A DNA stretch of 64,000 nt, from contig CM072803.1 in the NCBI GenBank assembly GCA_037013495.1, forward strand, positions 56,309,627 through 56,373,626. Direction: 5' to 3'. Positions 22,544 through 33,685 of this stretch are shown here, piece after piece. Position numbers and translations under genes: made by a program. Each line of letters begins with the position of its first letter. Positions within the stretch are counted from its first letter, which is position 1. The notes beneath the pieces are model-generated. The model was not told the origin of the DNA and ran no database searches. It was given only the letters and a program-made list of their open reading frames with translations. The stretch is from Hippophae tibetana (Eukaryota > Streptophyta > Magnoliopsida > Rosales > Elaeagnaceae).

Positions 22544-24372
22544 TGTTGAGTGCTCAAAAAGCACTAAAATTAACATGGTTTTATGCACATTAATTGATTA
22601 AAAATATATATATTTATATGATTTTATCATATATTTATATATAATTGTCTTTTTGGAATCACGGGTATTTTTATTATTTTTCAGGTATTTTCGCTTAAAA
22701 AATAACTTAAAGACTCAAAGAGGAATACTGGATGCAATACATCACAAATATATTCGAAAATAAATGAGGAAAAGACAACAAATATGTAAAAATTGGACAA
22801 AATGGGTCAAAAATGTCAAACAAGACGATATCGTGCCTCCCATCCACGCTGCCCAGTTGCCCAGCCGTGCCGGCCAACGTGCATAGCGTGCCCAGCAATG
22901 CGCGTGTCAGGTCTCCCTTCCGCCCAGCCTGCTTCCATCTGTGCACGCCTACGTTCAACCTGCGTGTGCCGTTGCTCATCTACGCCCCATCTGCGAGCGC
23001 CATTGCCCATTTGTGCCCCATCTGCACGCGCTACCGTGCCCACACTTGTATGAAATCATCATTCACTACTCTACGTTTTCTCCATTTTTATCATTTTTTC
23101 TTCCCATCCTCACCTATAAATACCTCCATTCTCTTCCTAACTAAACACACCTCAAAATACATCTTCTCTTCTCTTTCTTTATCTCATTTCTTAGTTTTTA
23201 AGTTTTTCTTAATTTTTAGCTTTTCTTAGTTAGTTTCTCTTAGTTTTAGAGTTCTTTTCTTTTTGAGAAGAACTAGTTATGTTTTTGTAATTTATTTGCT
23301 TTTCGATTTAATAAATGGGAGTGCAACAGAATAGGAACAAAGTACTGTACGTAAGGATTTTATTTTTTTATAGTTATTTTTTATGCTTTATTCTTACATG
23401 TTATATTTAATTTGTCTGTGATTAAATTTAACTTTGCTGGCTATTTGTAAACATGATATAATAATAACGTTTTTGTGCTTGCGAAAATATTAAATAGGTA
23501 AAAATCTCTAAAATGAATTGATTTTATTTTTATTCAAGATTTTATATTAAGAATGTTAGAGAGAAATATATTATTTTTCATTACAAACTTAAATCTAAAA
23601 ATTAGATTTTAAGGTTTAGTTATCCGGTATGATTTAGGGTAGTGCTCTTTTATTTGTTGGTATAATCGCCCCATAGTTAGAGTGAAGCTCTATTTCAAAA
23701 GTTTTTATAAGAATTATTATGTGAAAATGTATTGACAACATGGTTTCTGTAGTGCTTTTAGTACTCGGATAACTAAATTCTTAGGTTTAATTTGAACACC
23801 TTGAATTAAGTTTAAACTGTCTAACCCCACCAAAGGTGGCATTTAAATGGTTCATTTTCAATCTCTTAGAAAAAGGAATTAATTTAATTAACCAAATTAG
23901 TTATCAACCCCACCCATAGGTGTTAATTGATTTGTTTAGTTAATAAAGAATATCTAACCCCACCAAAGGTGGTATTCATATAAAAAAGAGAGAATCAATA
24001 AATATCAATTTATATCTTTAATAACCTAAATAATATGAGCAAACATAATTAACTTAATTATTATATCCATAAATACTCCACTATTATAAATGATAAAATT
24101 TGCATAAATTTTTATTGAATCTTTATCTATATTTATTTTTATGTTATTAGATTAGAAACACAAAAACCCAAATATCGTGAAAGAATGTTTAGGATTTAAT
24201 TTCGTTTTAAAAAGTTTTAATAATAAATTAAAAACCACATATATTCCTTCCTTAGATCGACCTTGGAAGTATACTTATCATTTTCTACGAAATGATTCGT
24301 GCACTTGCGAGAGTTTTATAAATATAAAACCAAAGTATTGGCAGAATCGGCGATGACGATTTTTGCTCATCA
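22544..24372 (+). repeat. 3' LTR of element AC
   Basis: TGTTGAGTGCTC to TTGCTCATCA, about 1.83 kb. It contains a GC island at 22820-23060, a decayed TGACG site, a TATA box at 23115-23122 and the polyadenylation-type AATAAA near 23310. The right flank CTTGC pairs with TTTGC at 8263-8267. Confidence 0.9.
23115..23122 (+). promoter_or_regulatory. LTR TATA box
   Basis: TATAAATA at the family-conserved position in the AC 3' LTR. Confidence 0.7.
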
Positions 24373-24706
24373 CTTGCCATATTCCTCTACATTTTATTCA
24401 CATATAAAAAAATAAAATTAAGTATTAAAAAATGTTGGATTGCCTCCCAAAAAGTGTCACATTTAATGTTATTGACTAGACCTTACTAAGCTCTTCAACT
24501 TGGATAAGACATATGGTAGTCTAGATGACCCTCTCCATTGCCTTTTCTTAACCAATTGAAACTTTTGTAATTCTATTTCTACTTTCTTAATCGATATCAT
24601 TATTTAAAGGATGCTTCATCACATGAATTCCACCTTGAAGGGTTTGTTCTCTACATATATTTTTCTGTCTCCATAACTTACATAGTATACTTGCCTAACC
24701 CATACT
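24373..24706 (-). other. 3' UTR start of element F
   Basis: On the minus strand it contains TTTTTGGGAGGCAATCCAAC (24438-24457), the motif that in Athila/Tat elements follows the last coding region. No open frame and no polymerase motif is visible between the protease tail and this point. Confidence 0.55.
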
Positions 24707-25215
24707 TCAGCCATCTCTTTCCTCTTTCTTCTTCTTCTTTTCACTATATTTACTCTTCTTCTTTGTGATCTCATTGTCCACCTCTTGATATTTCTTCTTT
24801 TTCAAGTGTATTTCTTTCACTTCTTTTTGCTCCTTAACTTTATAGGGTGTCTTTAAAGACTTGAATACCTTAAATTTTACTTCATTCTTTTGAAGCCCTA
24901 TGATCAACTCTCTCCTCTTTGTATCAATTAAGGTATTTCCTGTAGCTAGAAAAGGGAGGCCTAAAATAATGGGATTCCTTGTATTTTTTCATGTCTATAA
25001 CTATAAAATAACTAGGGAAGATGAATTTATCTACCCTGACTATAATATCTTCGATCACACTTTTAGGCCTTTTTAAGTAATGATTAGCTGTAAGAAGTGT
25101 TACAGAAGTTATCTTTGCTTCCCCAAGTCTCCATTTTTCTAAAAATAGATAGCATTATGAAATTGATGCTTGCTTCTAAATCACACAAAGCTTTCCCAAA
25201 TTAATATTCCTCATT
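24707..25215 (-). pseudogene. Protease and following linker of element F
   Basis: The minus strand gives KALCDLEASINF at about 25200-25160, a retropepsin active-site block with Gly replaced by Glu (DLEAS). It continues with frame changes through a VDKFIFPSYFIVIDM-like block, and then an open piece 24907-24707 that begins IIGLQKNEVKFKVFKSLK and runs into a Lys/Glu-rich tail. In relatives this is the protease end and the linker before reverse transcriptase. Here the frame stops and no polymerase follows. Confidence 0.65.
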
Positions 25216-26264
25216 AGTGCATGGAATGTGAAATGTAGCAGGGTCTTTCAAATTGGGTGGTAGTCTTCAATCAATTATAGCATTACAACCCTTAATAAGG
25301 AAAATGGTATCACAATCTCCAAACTTCCTCTTTTTTGATAGGATTGACTTTATGAATTTAACATATAAAATTATTTGTTCCAAGGCATCTATGAATAGGA
25401 GACTGATATGCAATTTCTTAAAAATATTGAGGAACTTGGAGAATTATTTGTCTAGATTTTGCTTATAGATTCTTTGTAGAAAAGGAAAGGGTGGGGTGTA
25501 GACTCTCTCTCCATAAGTGATTCCTTCCTTAGGCTTCACAACTACTACTTCTCTCTTTTTTTCTTCATTTTATTGTTTTTTCTCTCCACTAAATTTTATC
25601 TTGTTCTTTTACTTTTCTTTCTTCCTTACCTCCTACTACTAACCCATTTTTTTTATAATAGTATCATAGTGCTCCCTACAAAATTTCTTATGAGTCAACT
25701 TAAGTATTACTAGGAAGCACACTTTGATTCTTTCTTTGCAACGTTTGTGTGAGCTATCCCATTTCTACCCCTACCTTTCTTATACTATCACAATTGTTGG
25801 CTTCCTTTATTTACAAGATATCTATCTTATTATTTATTGTATCTATCCTTGGAAAATTGGACAATATAGTCTCCATTAAGTTCTCCAATCTATCAAGTTA
25901 TGACTCTTTGATAGGTGATTTTTCTTGTAGTTGATTGAAGCTCGGTGGAGTGAAAGGTGGTCTATTAGTAGGAACTCCACTTTGTTTGTTATTACTCCAA
26001 ACCAAGGATTCTCTTGAGGGTTTTGATTATTAATATAATTCACAATCTCATGATTACTTCCACATGTGTCACTAGGATAAGGTTTACTTCAGTGGTCACA
26101 AATAACAAAAAGGTTTTGCATCATATTAATCGTTATAGGTCTAGTATCATACTTATTTGATAACCCCAATAATAATTCATATGTTTGTGATTGTAAAGTT
26201 GTAAATGCAACCGAATCTATCACTCTTGTAACTTATTTTGAATTCAACCACTCTATTGGCCATT
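25216..26264 (-). pseudogene. gag C-terminal half of element F
   Basis: Continuation of the F gag beyond the E insertion. On the minus strand near 26100-26050 a broken knuckle-like block (DTCGSNHEIVNYINNQ) is visible, followed by an Asn/Gln-rich linker, then coiled-coil-like Lys/Glu stretches. Stops and frameshifts throughout. The linker to the protease (25216-25700) is low-complexity and hard to read. Confidence 0.55.
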
Positions 26265-26613
26265 TGATGAGTGCTCAAAAAGCACTAAAATAACCATGAT
26301 TTTATGCACATTAATTGATTAAAAATATATATATTTATATGTTTTATCATATATTTATATAAATTTGTCTTTTTCGGAATCACGGGTATTTTTATTATTT
26401 TTCAGGTATTTTGGCTTAAAAACGCAACTTAAAAACTCAAAGAGGAATACTGGAAGCAATACATCACAAATATATTAATAAATAAATGGGGAAAGGTCAA
26501 CAAATATGGAAAAATTGGACAAAATGGGTCAAAAAGGACAAAAATGTCATAAAGGAAAAAATCGCGCCGCCGCGCCCCAGCGCCCAGCTCCGCCCCAAGC
26601 AGCAGTGCGCGGC

Positions 26614-26741
26614 ACTGTTCATCCGCGCGTACTGTTCATCCGCGAGCACTGTTCATCCGCGGTACTGTGCAGACTCGGCACTGTTCATCCCCAGTACTGT
26701 GCAGCCGCGGTACTGTTCATACCCGGTACTGTGCAGCCGCC
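26614..26741 (+). repeat. 16-17-bp minisatellite, eight units
   Basis: Units begin at 26614, 26631, 26648, 26664, 26680, 26696, 26712 and 26728. They alternate between ACTGTTCATCCGCG-like and ACTGTGCAGCCGCG-like versions. Strongly GC-rich against its surroundings. Other family LTRs have unrelated GC-rich units at the same place. Confidence 0.9.
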
Positions 26742-26749
26742 CCCCGTCA

Positions 26750-26776
26750 TGCTGACGTCATCAAATGACGTCAGCA
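26750..26776 (+). promoter_or_regulatory. Paired TGACGTCA palindrome (bZIP-type site)
   Basis: Perfect 12-bp inverted arms TGCTGACGTCAT and ATGACGTCAGCA around a 3-bp centre CAA. Each arm holds TGACGTCA, the classic plant bZIP (TGA/C-box) site. It stands about 65 bp upstream of the TATA box, so it is a good candidate for an LTR enhancer. Decayed forms are visible in the AC and D LTRs. Confidence 0.65.
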
Positions 26777-26842
26777 ATCAATAATCCGCATTTTTACATT
26801 TTTTTAACATTTTTTTCTCTACTTTTTCTCTCCATCCTCACC

Positions 26843-26850
26843 TATAAATA
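26843..26850 (+). promoter_or_regulatory. LTR TATA box
   Basis: TATAAATA followed by CCCCCC in the E LTR, downstream of the TGACGTCA palindrome. Confidence 0.75.
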
Positions 26851-28170
26851 CCCCCCTTCCCTTCACTTCAAAACACACCTAAAAACACCTCCAAATACAT
26901 TCTTTTCTCTCTTTTCTTAGATTTTTAGGATTCTTTAGTTTTTCTTAGTTTTTCTTATGTTTTCTTAGTTTTTAGCTTTTCTTAGTTAATTTCTCTTAGA
27001 TTTAGAGTTCTTCCCTTTTTTTTGGGAAGAACTAGTTATGTTTTTGTAATATTTTAGCTCTTTGATTCAATAAATGGGAGTGCAAATTCCGCTTGGAGTT
27101 TTTCCAGCAACGGGAATAGCGTCGAAGTTCTGTAAGGATTTTATTTTCTTTACAGTTATTTTTATGCTTTATTCTTACATGTTATATTTAATTTGTCTGT
27201 GGTTAAATTTAACTGTGCTGGCTATTTAGTAAACATGATGTAATAATAACGTTGTTATGCTTGCGAAATATTAAATAGGTAAAAATCTCTAAAATGAATT
27301 GATTTTGTTTTTATTCATGATTTTATATTAAGAATGTTAGAGAGAAATATATTATTTGTCATTACAAACTTAAACCTGAAAATTAGATTTTAAGGTTTAG
27401 TTATCCGGTCTGATTTAGAGTAGTGCTCTTTTATTTGATGGTACAATCGCCCGGTAGTTAGAGTGAAGCTCTATTTCAAAAGTTTTTATAAGAATTATTA
27501 TCTGAAAATGTATTGACAACATGTTTTCGGTAGTGGTTTTAAAACTTGAAAGTTAGTACTCGGATAGCTAAATTCTTAGGTTTAATTTGGACACCTTGAA
27601 TAAAGTTTAAACTGTCTAACCTCACCAAAGGTGGCATTTAAATGGTTCATTTTCAATCTCTTAGAAAAAGGAATTAATTTAATGAGGCAAATTAGTTATC
27701 AACCCCACCCATAGGTGTTAATTGATTTGTTTAGTTAACAAAGAATATCTAACCCCAGCAAAGGTGATATTCATACAAAAAAGGGAGAATCAATAAATAT
27801 CAATTCATATCTTTAATAACCTAGATAATATGAGCAAGCATAATTAACTTAGTTATTATATCCATAAATACTCTGCCATTATAAATGATAAAATTTGCAT
27901 GAATGTTTATTGAATCTATGTTTATTTTTATGTAAGTAGATTAAAAACACAAAACCCCAAAATATCGTGACAGGATGTTTAGGATTTAATTTCGTTTTTA
28001 AAAGATTGAATAATAAATTAAAAACCACACACATTCCTTCCTTAGATCGACCTTGGGAGTATACTTATCATTTTCTACGAAATGATTCGTGCACTTGCGA
28101 GAGTTTTATAAATATTAAAACCAAAGTATTGGCAAGAATCGGCGATGCCGGTTTTCGCTCATCAAGTTTT

Positions 28171-28189
28171 TGGCGCCGTTGCCGGGGAT
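28171..28189 (+). promoter_or_regulatory. Intact PBS for tRNA-Asp
   Basis: TGGCGCCGTTGCCGGGGAT, complementary to the 3' end of plant tRNA-Asp, the primer typical of Athila elements. It is the reference for the decayed versions at 10152 and 36987. Confidence 0.85.
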
Positions 28190-28199
28190 TTGATCATCA

Positions 28200-28970
28200 C
28201 CATTGACAACTGTTGGAGGCCATCTCATCAAGTAATGCAAAAGCTTCAGTTTCACCTTTCCCATTAAAGCACCTTTGATTACTACATCAAATATAGTTCT
28301 TTTTTGCCCCAATAATCTACCATAAAATTTTGAATTTGTAACCATGGAGGAATACCATGATGTGAGCATTTTCTCAGTAGCTTTTTGAACTGTTCCCATG
28401 ACTCATAAAAGGGTTCTCCTTCTATTTATTAGAAGGATGTTATTGCCTTCCTATATTTAGCTATATTTGAAGATGGGAAATATTTTTCCAATAATTTATG
28501 AGCCAAGTCATCTCAAGTAGTGATAGATCCTATCAATAATAATTTTAACCATGCCTTTTCTTAGTCCCTAAATAAGAAGGGGGGAAAGTGAACATGGATG
28601 AAATCTTCTGATATTTCATTCATTTTGAAGGTATCACATAGCTCAAATAAGGTAGCCAAGTGGATATTAGGATCCTCATTATCAAGCTCTCCAAACTGAT
28701 TTGCATTGATGTAGGGTCTATTGATATATATTTGAACTCCATCCATTTATGGTATTGTGAAGTCCTAAATAGGTTCAGGGATGATGATATCCAGTTGATC
28801 TCCTACCTTTTCCATGCCTAAGTTGAGGTTGGCATAAGCTTTCTCTTCTTAACCTATGAAGGGTTCTCTCTATCTCAGTATCAAAAGGTTCAAGACTAGC
28901 AACTATCACCTTGGACATATGACAAAACTAAAATAAAAGGAAAAAATTACCTAAATTAATAGTGCTACTA
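28200..28970 (-). pseudogene. gag N-terminal half of element F
   Basis: From high to low coordinates the minus strand shows LEPFDTEIERTLHRL near 28890, then an open piece from 28746 (VQIYINRPYINANQFGELDN, DTFKMNEISEDF) to 28561, then DKAKAWLKLL, LEKYFPSSNIAKYRK, EGEPFYESWEQFKKLLRKCS and HHGIPPWLQIQNF down to about 28330. These are the standard landmarks of Athila/Tat gag. It differs clearly from gag1 and gag2 of the AC/D family, so F is another family. Stops (for example near 28555 and 28430) and frameshifts break it. Confidence 0.8.
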
Positions 28971-28990
28971 ATTATAAAATAAATTTCCAC

Positions 28991-29008
28991 TCCCAAGCAA
29001 AGACGCTA
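28991..29008 (-). promoter_or_regulatory. Decayed PBS of element F
   Basis: The minus strand reads TAGCGTCTTTGCTTGGGA, the tRNA-Asp PBS with five changes. All are transitions of the C-to-T/G-to-A kind, except one possible transversion. It sits six bases inside the LTR end. Confidence 0.75.
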
Positions 29009-29014
29009 AAAACT

Positions 29015-30900
29015 TGGTAATGATTGTGCAAGTATATGGGTTGTACAAGTAATAAAGAACGATGAAGCATGAGTATTATCCCACAGGGAGTGTTGTATTT
29101 TATAATTAAATACTAATACGCAACAATCATAATACTATCTAAACTAGTAAAAAAAGATAAATATATAAACTATGAATAAAACTAAAATTGTTTCAAAGCA
29201 AAAAATAATAATCAAGTAAACAATATTTGAGAACTTGGGATGTATGAATCCTTTAATCACTCTACATGCAATATTAAATAATATTGAATGATTTCTTTGC
29301 CTAATTAATTGGCTATATGCTCTTATGTGCCTCTAAATCATTGTCAAGCATTCTTTTGGCTACGTGTGAAGAATCACATTGTTATGCTATTTCATTTACA
29401 TATCAATTATGCTCACATGTAACATGCCACTCATTCATTAATCATACCATCCTACTATTTCAATTCATGTGATAATAATTCCATGATTAATTCAAATATC
29501 TACTTTGTCAAGTTAAGACATGAATCTCAAATTATATAATTGTTGGCCAAACAATTAAAGTATTAATATCAAAATTATTATACCAACTAATAGTTGAGAA
29601 ATTCATTCAACTAAATAAAATCAATCACATGATTCATGGCTAGGTTCATCAAAAGTCCCAATTACCTATCCACTCATAGCTCAAAAAATCATCATTAAAA
29701 TATACGAGTGTCTAAATATTACAAGGATGATGATGAAAGGATCCAACTTTGATGGAAAATTTAGCTTTATCCACAATTTCTCTTGATAGCTATTCAATTG
29801 CATCTTTAACTTTGTTTTCCTCGATTTCTTTTGTTTCCTTATAATTCTATTATGTTCTTGTTAATTTTGTATTAACTATGGCCTCTCAATAGTGTTTACA
29901 TAGGTTGAAAGTCATTCTAATTGGTTTAGGATTTATATTAGATTTGACCCAACGATTGAGATTGATAGTTGGACATAAAATTAGGGATGATGTTTCAAAT
30001 TTCTCTGCTTAATTGTTTGATAACCGTGCTCGATTGATCTAAGTGTTTTATCATTAACCCTGAGAGCGCTCGATCAAAGTTTGATTGATCTAATCTAACC
30101 CAACTCAATTGATTGATACCATTTCCTCGATCGATTATTGATGAATCGAGACTTTTCTTTATCTATCGACATGAGGCTTAATCTATCAAGCCCTATTGAT
30201 AATGAGTTGTTCAATTTGCTTATTTTTGCTTAGTTTGATACCATTTCACTTATATTAACATAGTTAAACATAATATAAGCCTTTTAAATAGTATTTATCC
30301 CAAAATAAAACAAACAATTAGCTTGAAGTGTCTAAATAACTCTACTTTTTAAGAGTTATTACTTTCCCTATTTTTTAATTAAGAAATCATTTTACAAATG
30401 AGGGGGTATTTATAGAAAACTCTTGGACTGTTGGCCATCTTTTTGATAATCTCGCCAATCATGTTGGCGAGCCTTACTAACCACGCTAGCGAGGGTGATA
30501 GCTACAACATTGAAGGTAATACTCGTTACAATACTTAATAACTATATCAATGAGTACCTTGATTACCACTTAAGAAATTGAGTTTTTTCAAAAATATGCT
30601 AAGTATTTTTTTTACAAATACTTGGAAAAAAAATACAAGCACAATCTAACCTGCATACTACATGAACCCAACTTCTAGTGGCATATGAAAACATGCTAAT
30701 ATATAAATTATTTTAATTACGTGAGTCTGTGCAGGATTGAACCATCCTTAATGGATTCTATACATAGGAAGATAAAATATTAAGTAAATGATAGATTCTA
30801 ATATTTTATGCTCGATAATTTCAACTAAGAAAAAAAAAAAACTTACTAGACTTAATGTCATTTGAAAGTATAGTATTGTTTTTTGTTTTTTGTCTTAAAT
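29015..30900 (-). repeat. 5' LTR of element F (upper end approximate)
   Basis: The end next to the PBS is recognisable from the pattern TACTTGCACAATCATTACCA on the minus strand, with a stretch about AATAAAGAACG typical of gypsy LTR ends. A TATA box lies at 30407-30414. The LTR start is not fixed because no second copy is in the window. The U3/R part contains several TCGATTGATC-like palindromic words (30010-30190). No gene. Confidence 0.6.
30407..30414 (-). promoter_or_regulatory. LTR TATA box of element F
   Basis: The minus strand gives TATAAATA followed by CCCCCTCAT, the same core promoter style as the AC/D/E LTRs. Confidence 0.55.
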
Positions 30901-32321
30901 AAAAATTATGTTTTCTTCCATAAGAGTTGCTACCTTTTTTGCTTCAATTATTTGGCCAGTGGTAATAGCTTCTAGCCAACAAATTTGACCGATGGTCATT
31001 TATGGCAACACATTCCACTAAAAGTTGTGTAATTTAATATGTCCCTACTAGCAGTGTCATCTCACTCACATGGATCTTACGTGCTCATAGATTGGGGCGT
31101 ATTTATAATAATGGGGCCCATAAATCAGTTTCTTTCTCTTTTCAGTAGGGTTCTATGGAGATAATTAATAAGGACATATCGGGAGAGAAGCGAATAAATA
31201 ATTGCATAAATGTACCATGATATCCCCGTTCAATAAGATGGATAACGAGGGACCTAAATAATATATCACATGATTTGGGGCAATGAGCAACAAGGAAAAG
31301 TTGGGAAGAAAACATCATAAATACTTACCCAAAAATCACAAAATTAATGCACAATAACAATAAAAATAACACACTTTAATATTAATATATATAGTTCTTA
31401 ATTCAAAATGAGTTGCTATTTTTTATGGGTTTTATGAATGTTATTCTAAGTAATATTGATCTTGATTTTGTCAACATTAGATAAGATTGTTTTCCGTGAA
31501 TTTATAAGACAAAAAAAATCATTAGGATCTTGGACCGTCCTAGGAGGGGATGATTGCTTTTGGTCCTCCAATGTTTAATTAATGTTCGAGGAGATTGATG
31601 TCTCCTTATATGATGAATAGAAAAAAAAAGTGTTTGGCTATAGTAGTTACTTATGAGTTGTAACTTTTTTGTAAATGTGTACAGTTATTAATATACATAG
31701 GGAGTAGAATTAATCAAATATATATCTCTTATCAATGTAGATAGACTTATTGTAACATCATCATTATCTCTCTCCATAATTATCTCTTTAGGACAATTAA
31801 CGAATAATTATTCACCGTTTATCTTTTTATTGAGATTATCTTATAGTTAAGATTATTTGATGACTTAGCACTTATTAAGTTGGCCTATAAGACCTTTTAT
31901 TGACTATTACCACTCTTTATTTGCCATGTGGAATTTACTAAATTACACCCTATATAAGCTCCCTAACTTGTTGGGCCTTGATCAAATAGGCGAGAAGATC
32001 TGATTAGAGTTTTATCTATATCTAGGTTGTGGACCCTTCTAGTCATACTAACAACATTGGGTTTGCATTCATGCACTGTTTTACCTATCCAGGTGAGGGA
32101 TTACTATCGTATCCTGCTGAGGCTTCCTACCGATGGTAATGTTTCCAAATTTCCAATGGGACTATTAGAGAGTTATTTCATAGTCAACGTTGACACTTTG
32201 GAAGTTAACTCTTCCTTTTTTTCGGGAGAGAAATTCAAAATTTGAATTCTTGGCTTGGAGCCCTTAAGCTTGTCTAAGTAAATAAAACTATTCCATTATG
32301 TTGCAAATAGAGTAGAATAAC
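30901..32321. other. Unassigned stretch, no supported gene
   Basis: AT-rich sequence without clear similarity to the elements around it. It may hold the F LTR start and the promoter end of another old element: CTATATAAGC at 31950-31959 is a good TATA candidate, and a 72-codon frame (32027-32245) follows about 70 bp later. That frame has no recognisable domain, and I do not call it a gene. Confidence 0.4.
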
Positions 32322-33685
32322 TAAAAAAATTTATGTTATAGATCTAATTAACTAGAATGGGGTGAATAGATAATTGGCAGAAATATGCTAAATTAAAATT
32401 TTGTAGAAAGACTAGACATGCAATCGTGTGTAAAAAAAATAAAGTAAAAAGTTATTAATACACAAGATTTTTAGGTGAAATCAACATAAGCCACAATAAT
32501 GACCTAAAGGGAAAGCCACTGATCAATTAGACCATATAACAATCCATTATGAAAAAAAAAATGTAATTTTATAAGGCTAGAACTTAATCTACCCACCAAG
32601 GTTATACCCTCAAGTAACCCACTTACAAGCCTTCTACTTTCTTTCATAGTTTTCAACAGCAAGATGTGCTGATACGGACCCACTTCGATTAACTTGAGTC
32701 ACATAAGTTATCAAACTCATTCAGTTGGCACCTGAAATGTTAGAATATAAACACAAGTGTAATATATATCCTAGAGCAGCTAATTAAATAATGAAAAAAC
32801 CTAGCTAAATGATTTAACAAAATTACAGATAAATCAAAAATCACTAGCAACCATAGTATAGATGTTTAAGTATAATAACACAAATATCGTAGGCATGTTA
32901 ATCAATCAAACACAACCACACAATGTTTGATAGATTAACTAATAAAAGAAACAGAAAGAATAAATTGCAAAAGTTGATACAATTATGGTTGAGAAAACTG
33001 ATTGCTTAAGTTTGTTAAAATAAAATATGTTGAAGCCCTAGGTCAAAGGCCAATTACTATTTTATCCATAAGATCATTTAAAAGAGCTTTAAAAGTAAGG
33101 AAAATATAGTAATAAAAAAATTTGGCTTAAGTAAAAATTTGGTTAAAATTGAAACCTTAGTTGCTCGATTCATCTAAGACTAGCTCGATTGATCGAGCCA
33201 CAAATACCGATTGATAGAAACCCTTTTTAATCAATCCAAACAATGATGAAAAGATGATCGATCAATCTAGTTAATTTTTCATCGATCTAGATTATTACAA
33301 GAATACATCTTAAGACCAAGTAGATCAAATCATTCTCAATCAATCAAGTGCTCGATTAATTGAACATTAAACTTCGATTGATCTACCTCATTTAAAAATT
33401 AATTCAAGGATTTCTTTAACCAGGGTGGATTGATTCTTGATTTATCTATATGCCTTAATTAATCTAAATATCTCCTGATCGATCGAGTAACCTAAATTTA
33501 GAATGTTCCTATGTGTCTAATATGAAATCTAATATACATAAGAATAGAGTTATACTTGAGATGTGTTCATTTGGAGCTTAGTATTTTTTTTGGCTTGAAA
33601 ATATTCTTGAAAGACACACATAGAAACTAAAGTTATATTTAGTTGTTTTGTCCACAAATATCTCTAACACTCATAAAACCTTGCA
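32322..33685 (-). repeat. Diverged solo LTR related to the 2439-5401 Copia-type element
   Basis: On the minus strand it begins TGCAAGG at 33685, has ATATTTGTGGACAAAA in common with the LTR at 4048-5401, and ends near 32322 in sequence matching GACCTAATTAACC and the CACACGATTGCATG-type block. Its length (1364 bp) is close to the 1354 bp of the reference LTR. No internal region adjoins it and no TSD is recognisable (flanks ATAAC and AAAAA). It carries many TCGATTGATC-like words (33170-33490). Confidence 0.7.

Larger units (their letters stand above)
8268..24372 (+). mobile_element. Athila-like Ty3/gypsy element AC with an inverted sister fragment inside
   Basis: Left LTR 8268-10145, PBS, short leader, inverted fragment 10299-13583, rest of leader, gag1, gag2, protease, RT/RNase H, integrase, 3' UTR, PPT and right LTR 22544-24372. 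Flanks are TTTGC (8263-8267) and CTTGC (24373-24377), a probable TSD with one change. Without the inverted piece its length (about 12.8 kb) matches element D (13.3 kb). All coding regions are broken. It is inserted in the minus-strand element F. The alternative, that the left LTR and the rest belong to different insertions, is less likely because of the near-matching TSD and the continuous leader on both sides of the inverted piece. Confidence 0.75.
26265..28164 (+). repeat. LTR of element E
   Basis: TGATGAGTGCTC to CGCTCATCA, 1.90 kb. Best-preserved U3 of the family: minisatellite, perfect TGACGTCA palindrome, TATA box and AATAAA near 27070. Open frames inside (for example at 27967-28206) are non-coding LTR sequence that recurs in the other LTRs. 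Confidence 0.9.
26265..28199 (+). mobile_element. Element E: one LTR plus PBS of the Athila-like family
   Basis: LTR 26265-28164, PBS 28171-28189, a few bases, then CATCA (28195-28199) and the right TSD. The TSD CCATT is perfect (26260-26264 and 28200-28204). The final CATCA equals the end of a family LTR, so the internal region and nearly all of the 3' LTR were removed by one deletion. Removing E and one TSD copy restores a continuous F gag frame at the point where relatives have the EMASN-type motif. Confidence 0.9.
24373..30900 (-). mobile_element. Athila/Tat-like element F with gag and protease only (interrupted)
   Basis: Minus-strand order from high to low coordinates: LTR (29015 upward), decayed PBS, gag start, gag core, [element E inserted], gag C-terminus, protease, then immediately a 3' UTR-type sequence at 24373-24480, [element AC inserted], more 3' UTR at 7441-8267. 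No reverse transcriptase, RNase H or integrase motif was found. That makes it either a gag-protease-only non-autonomous element (TR-GAG-like) or a deletion derivative. It is the oldest layer here, heavily mutated by transitions. The upper end is approximate. Confidence 0.65.

Noticed and set aside
32027..32245. 72-codon open frame downstream of a TATA candidate
   Set aside because: No recognisable domain, next to a solo LTR, in degenerate sequence. Too short to support on its own.
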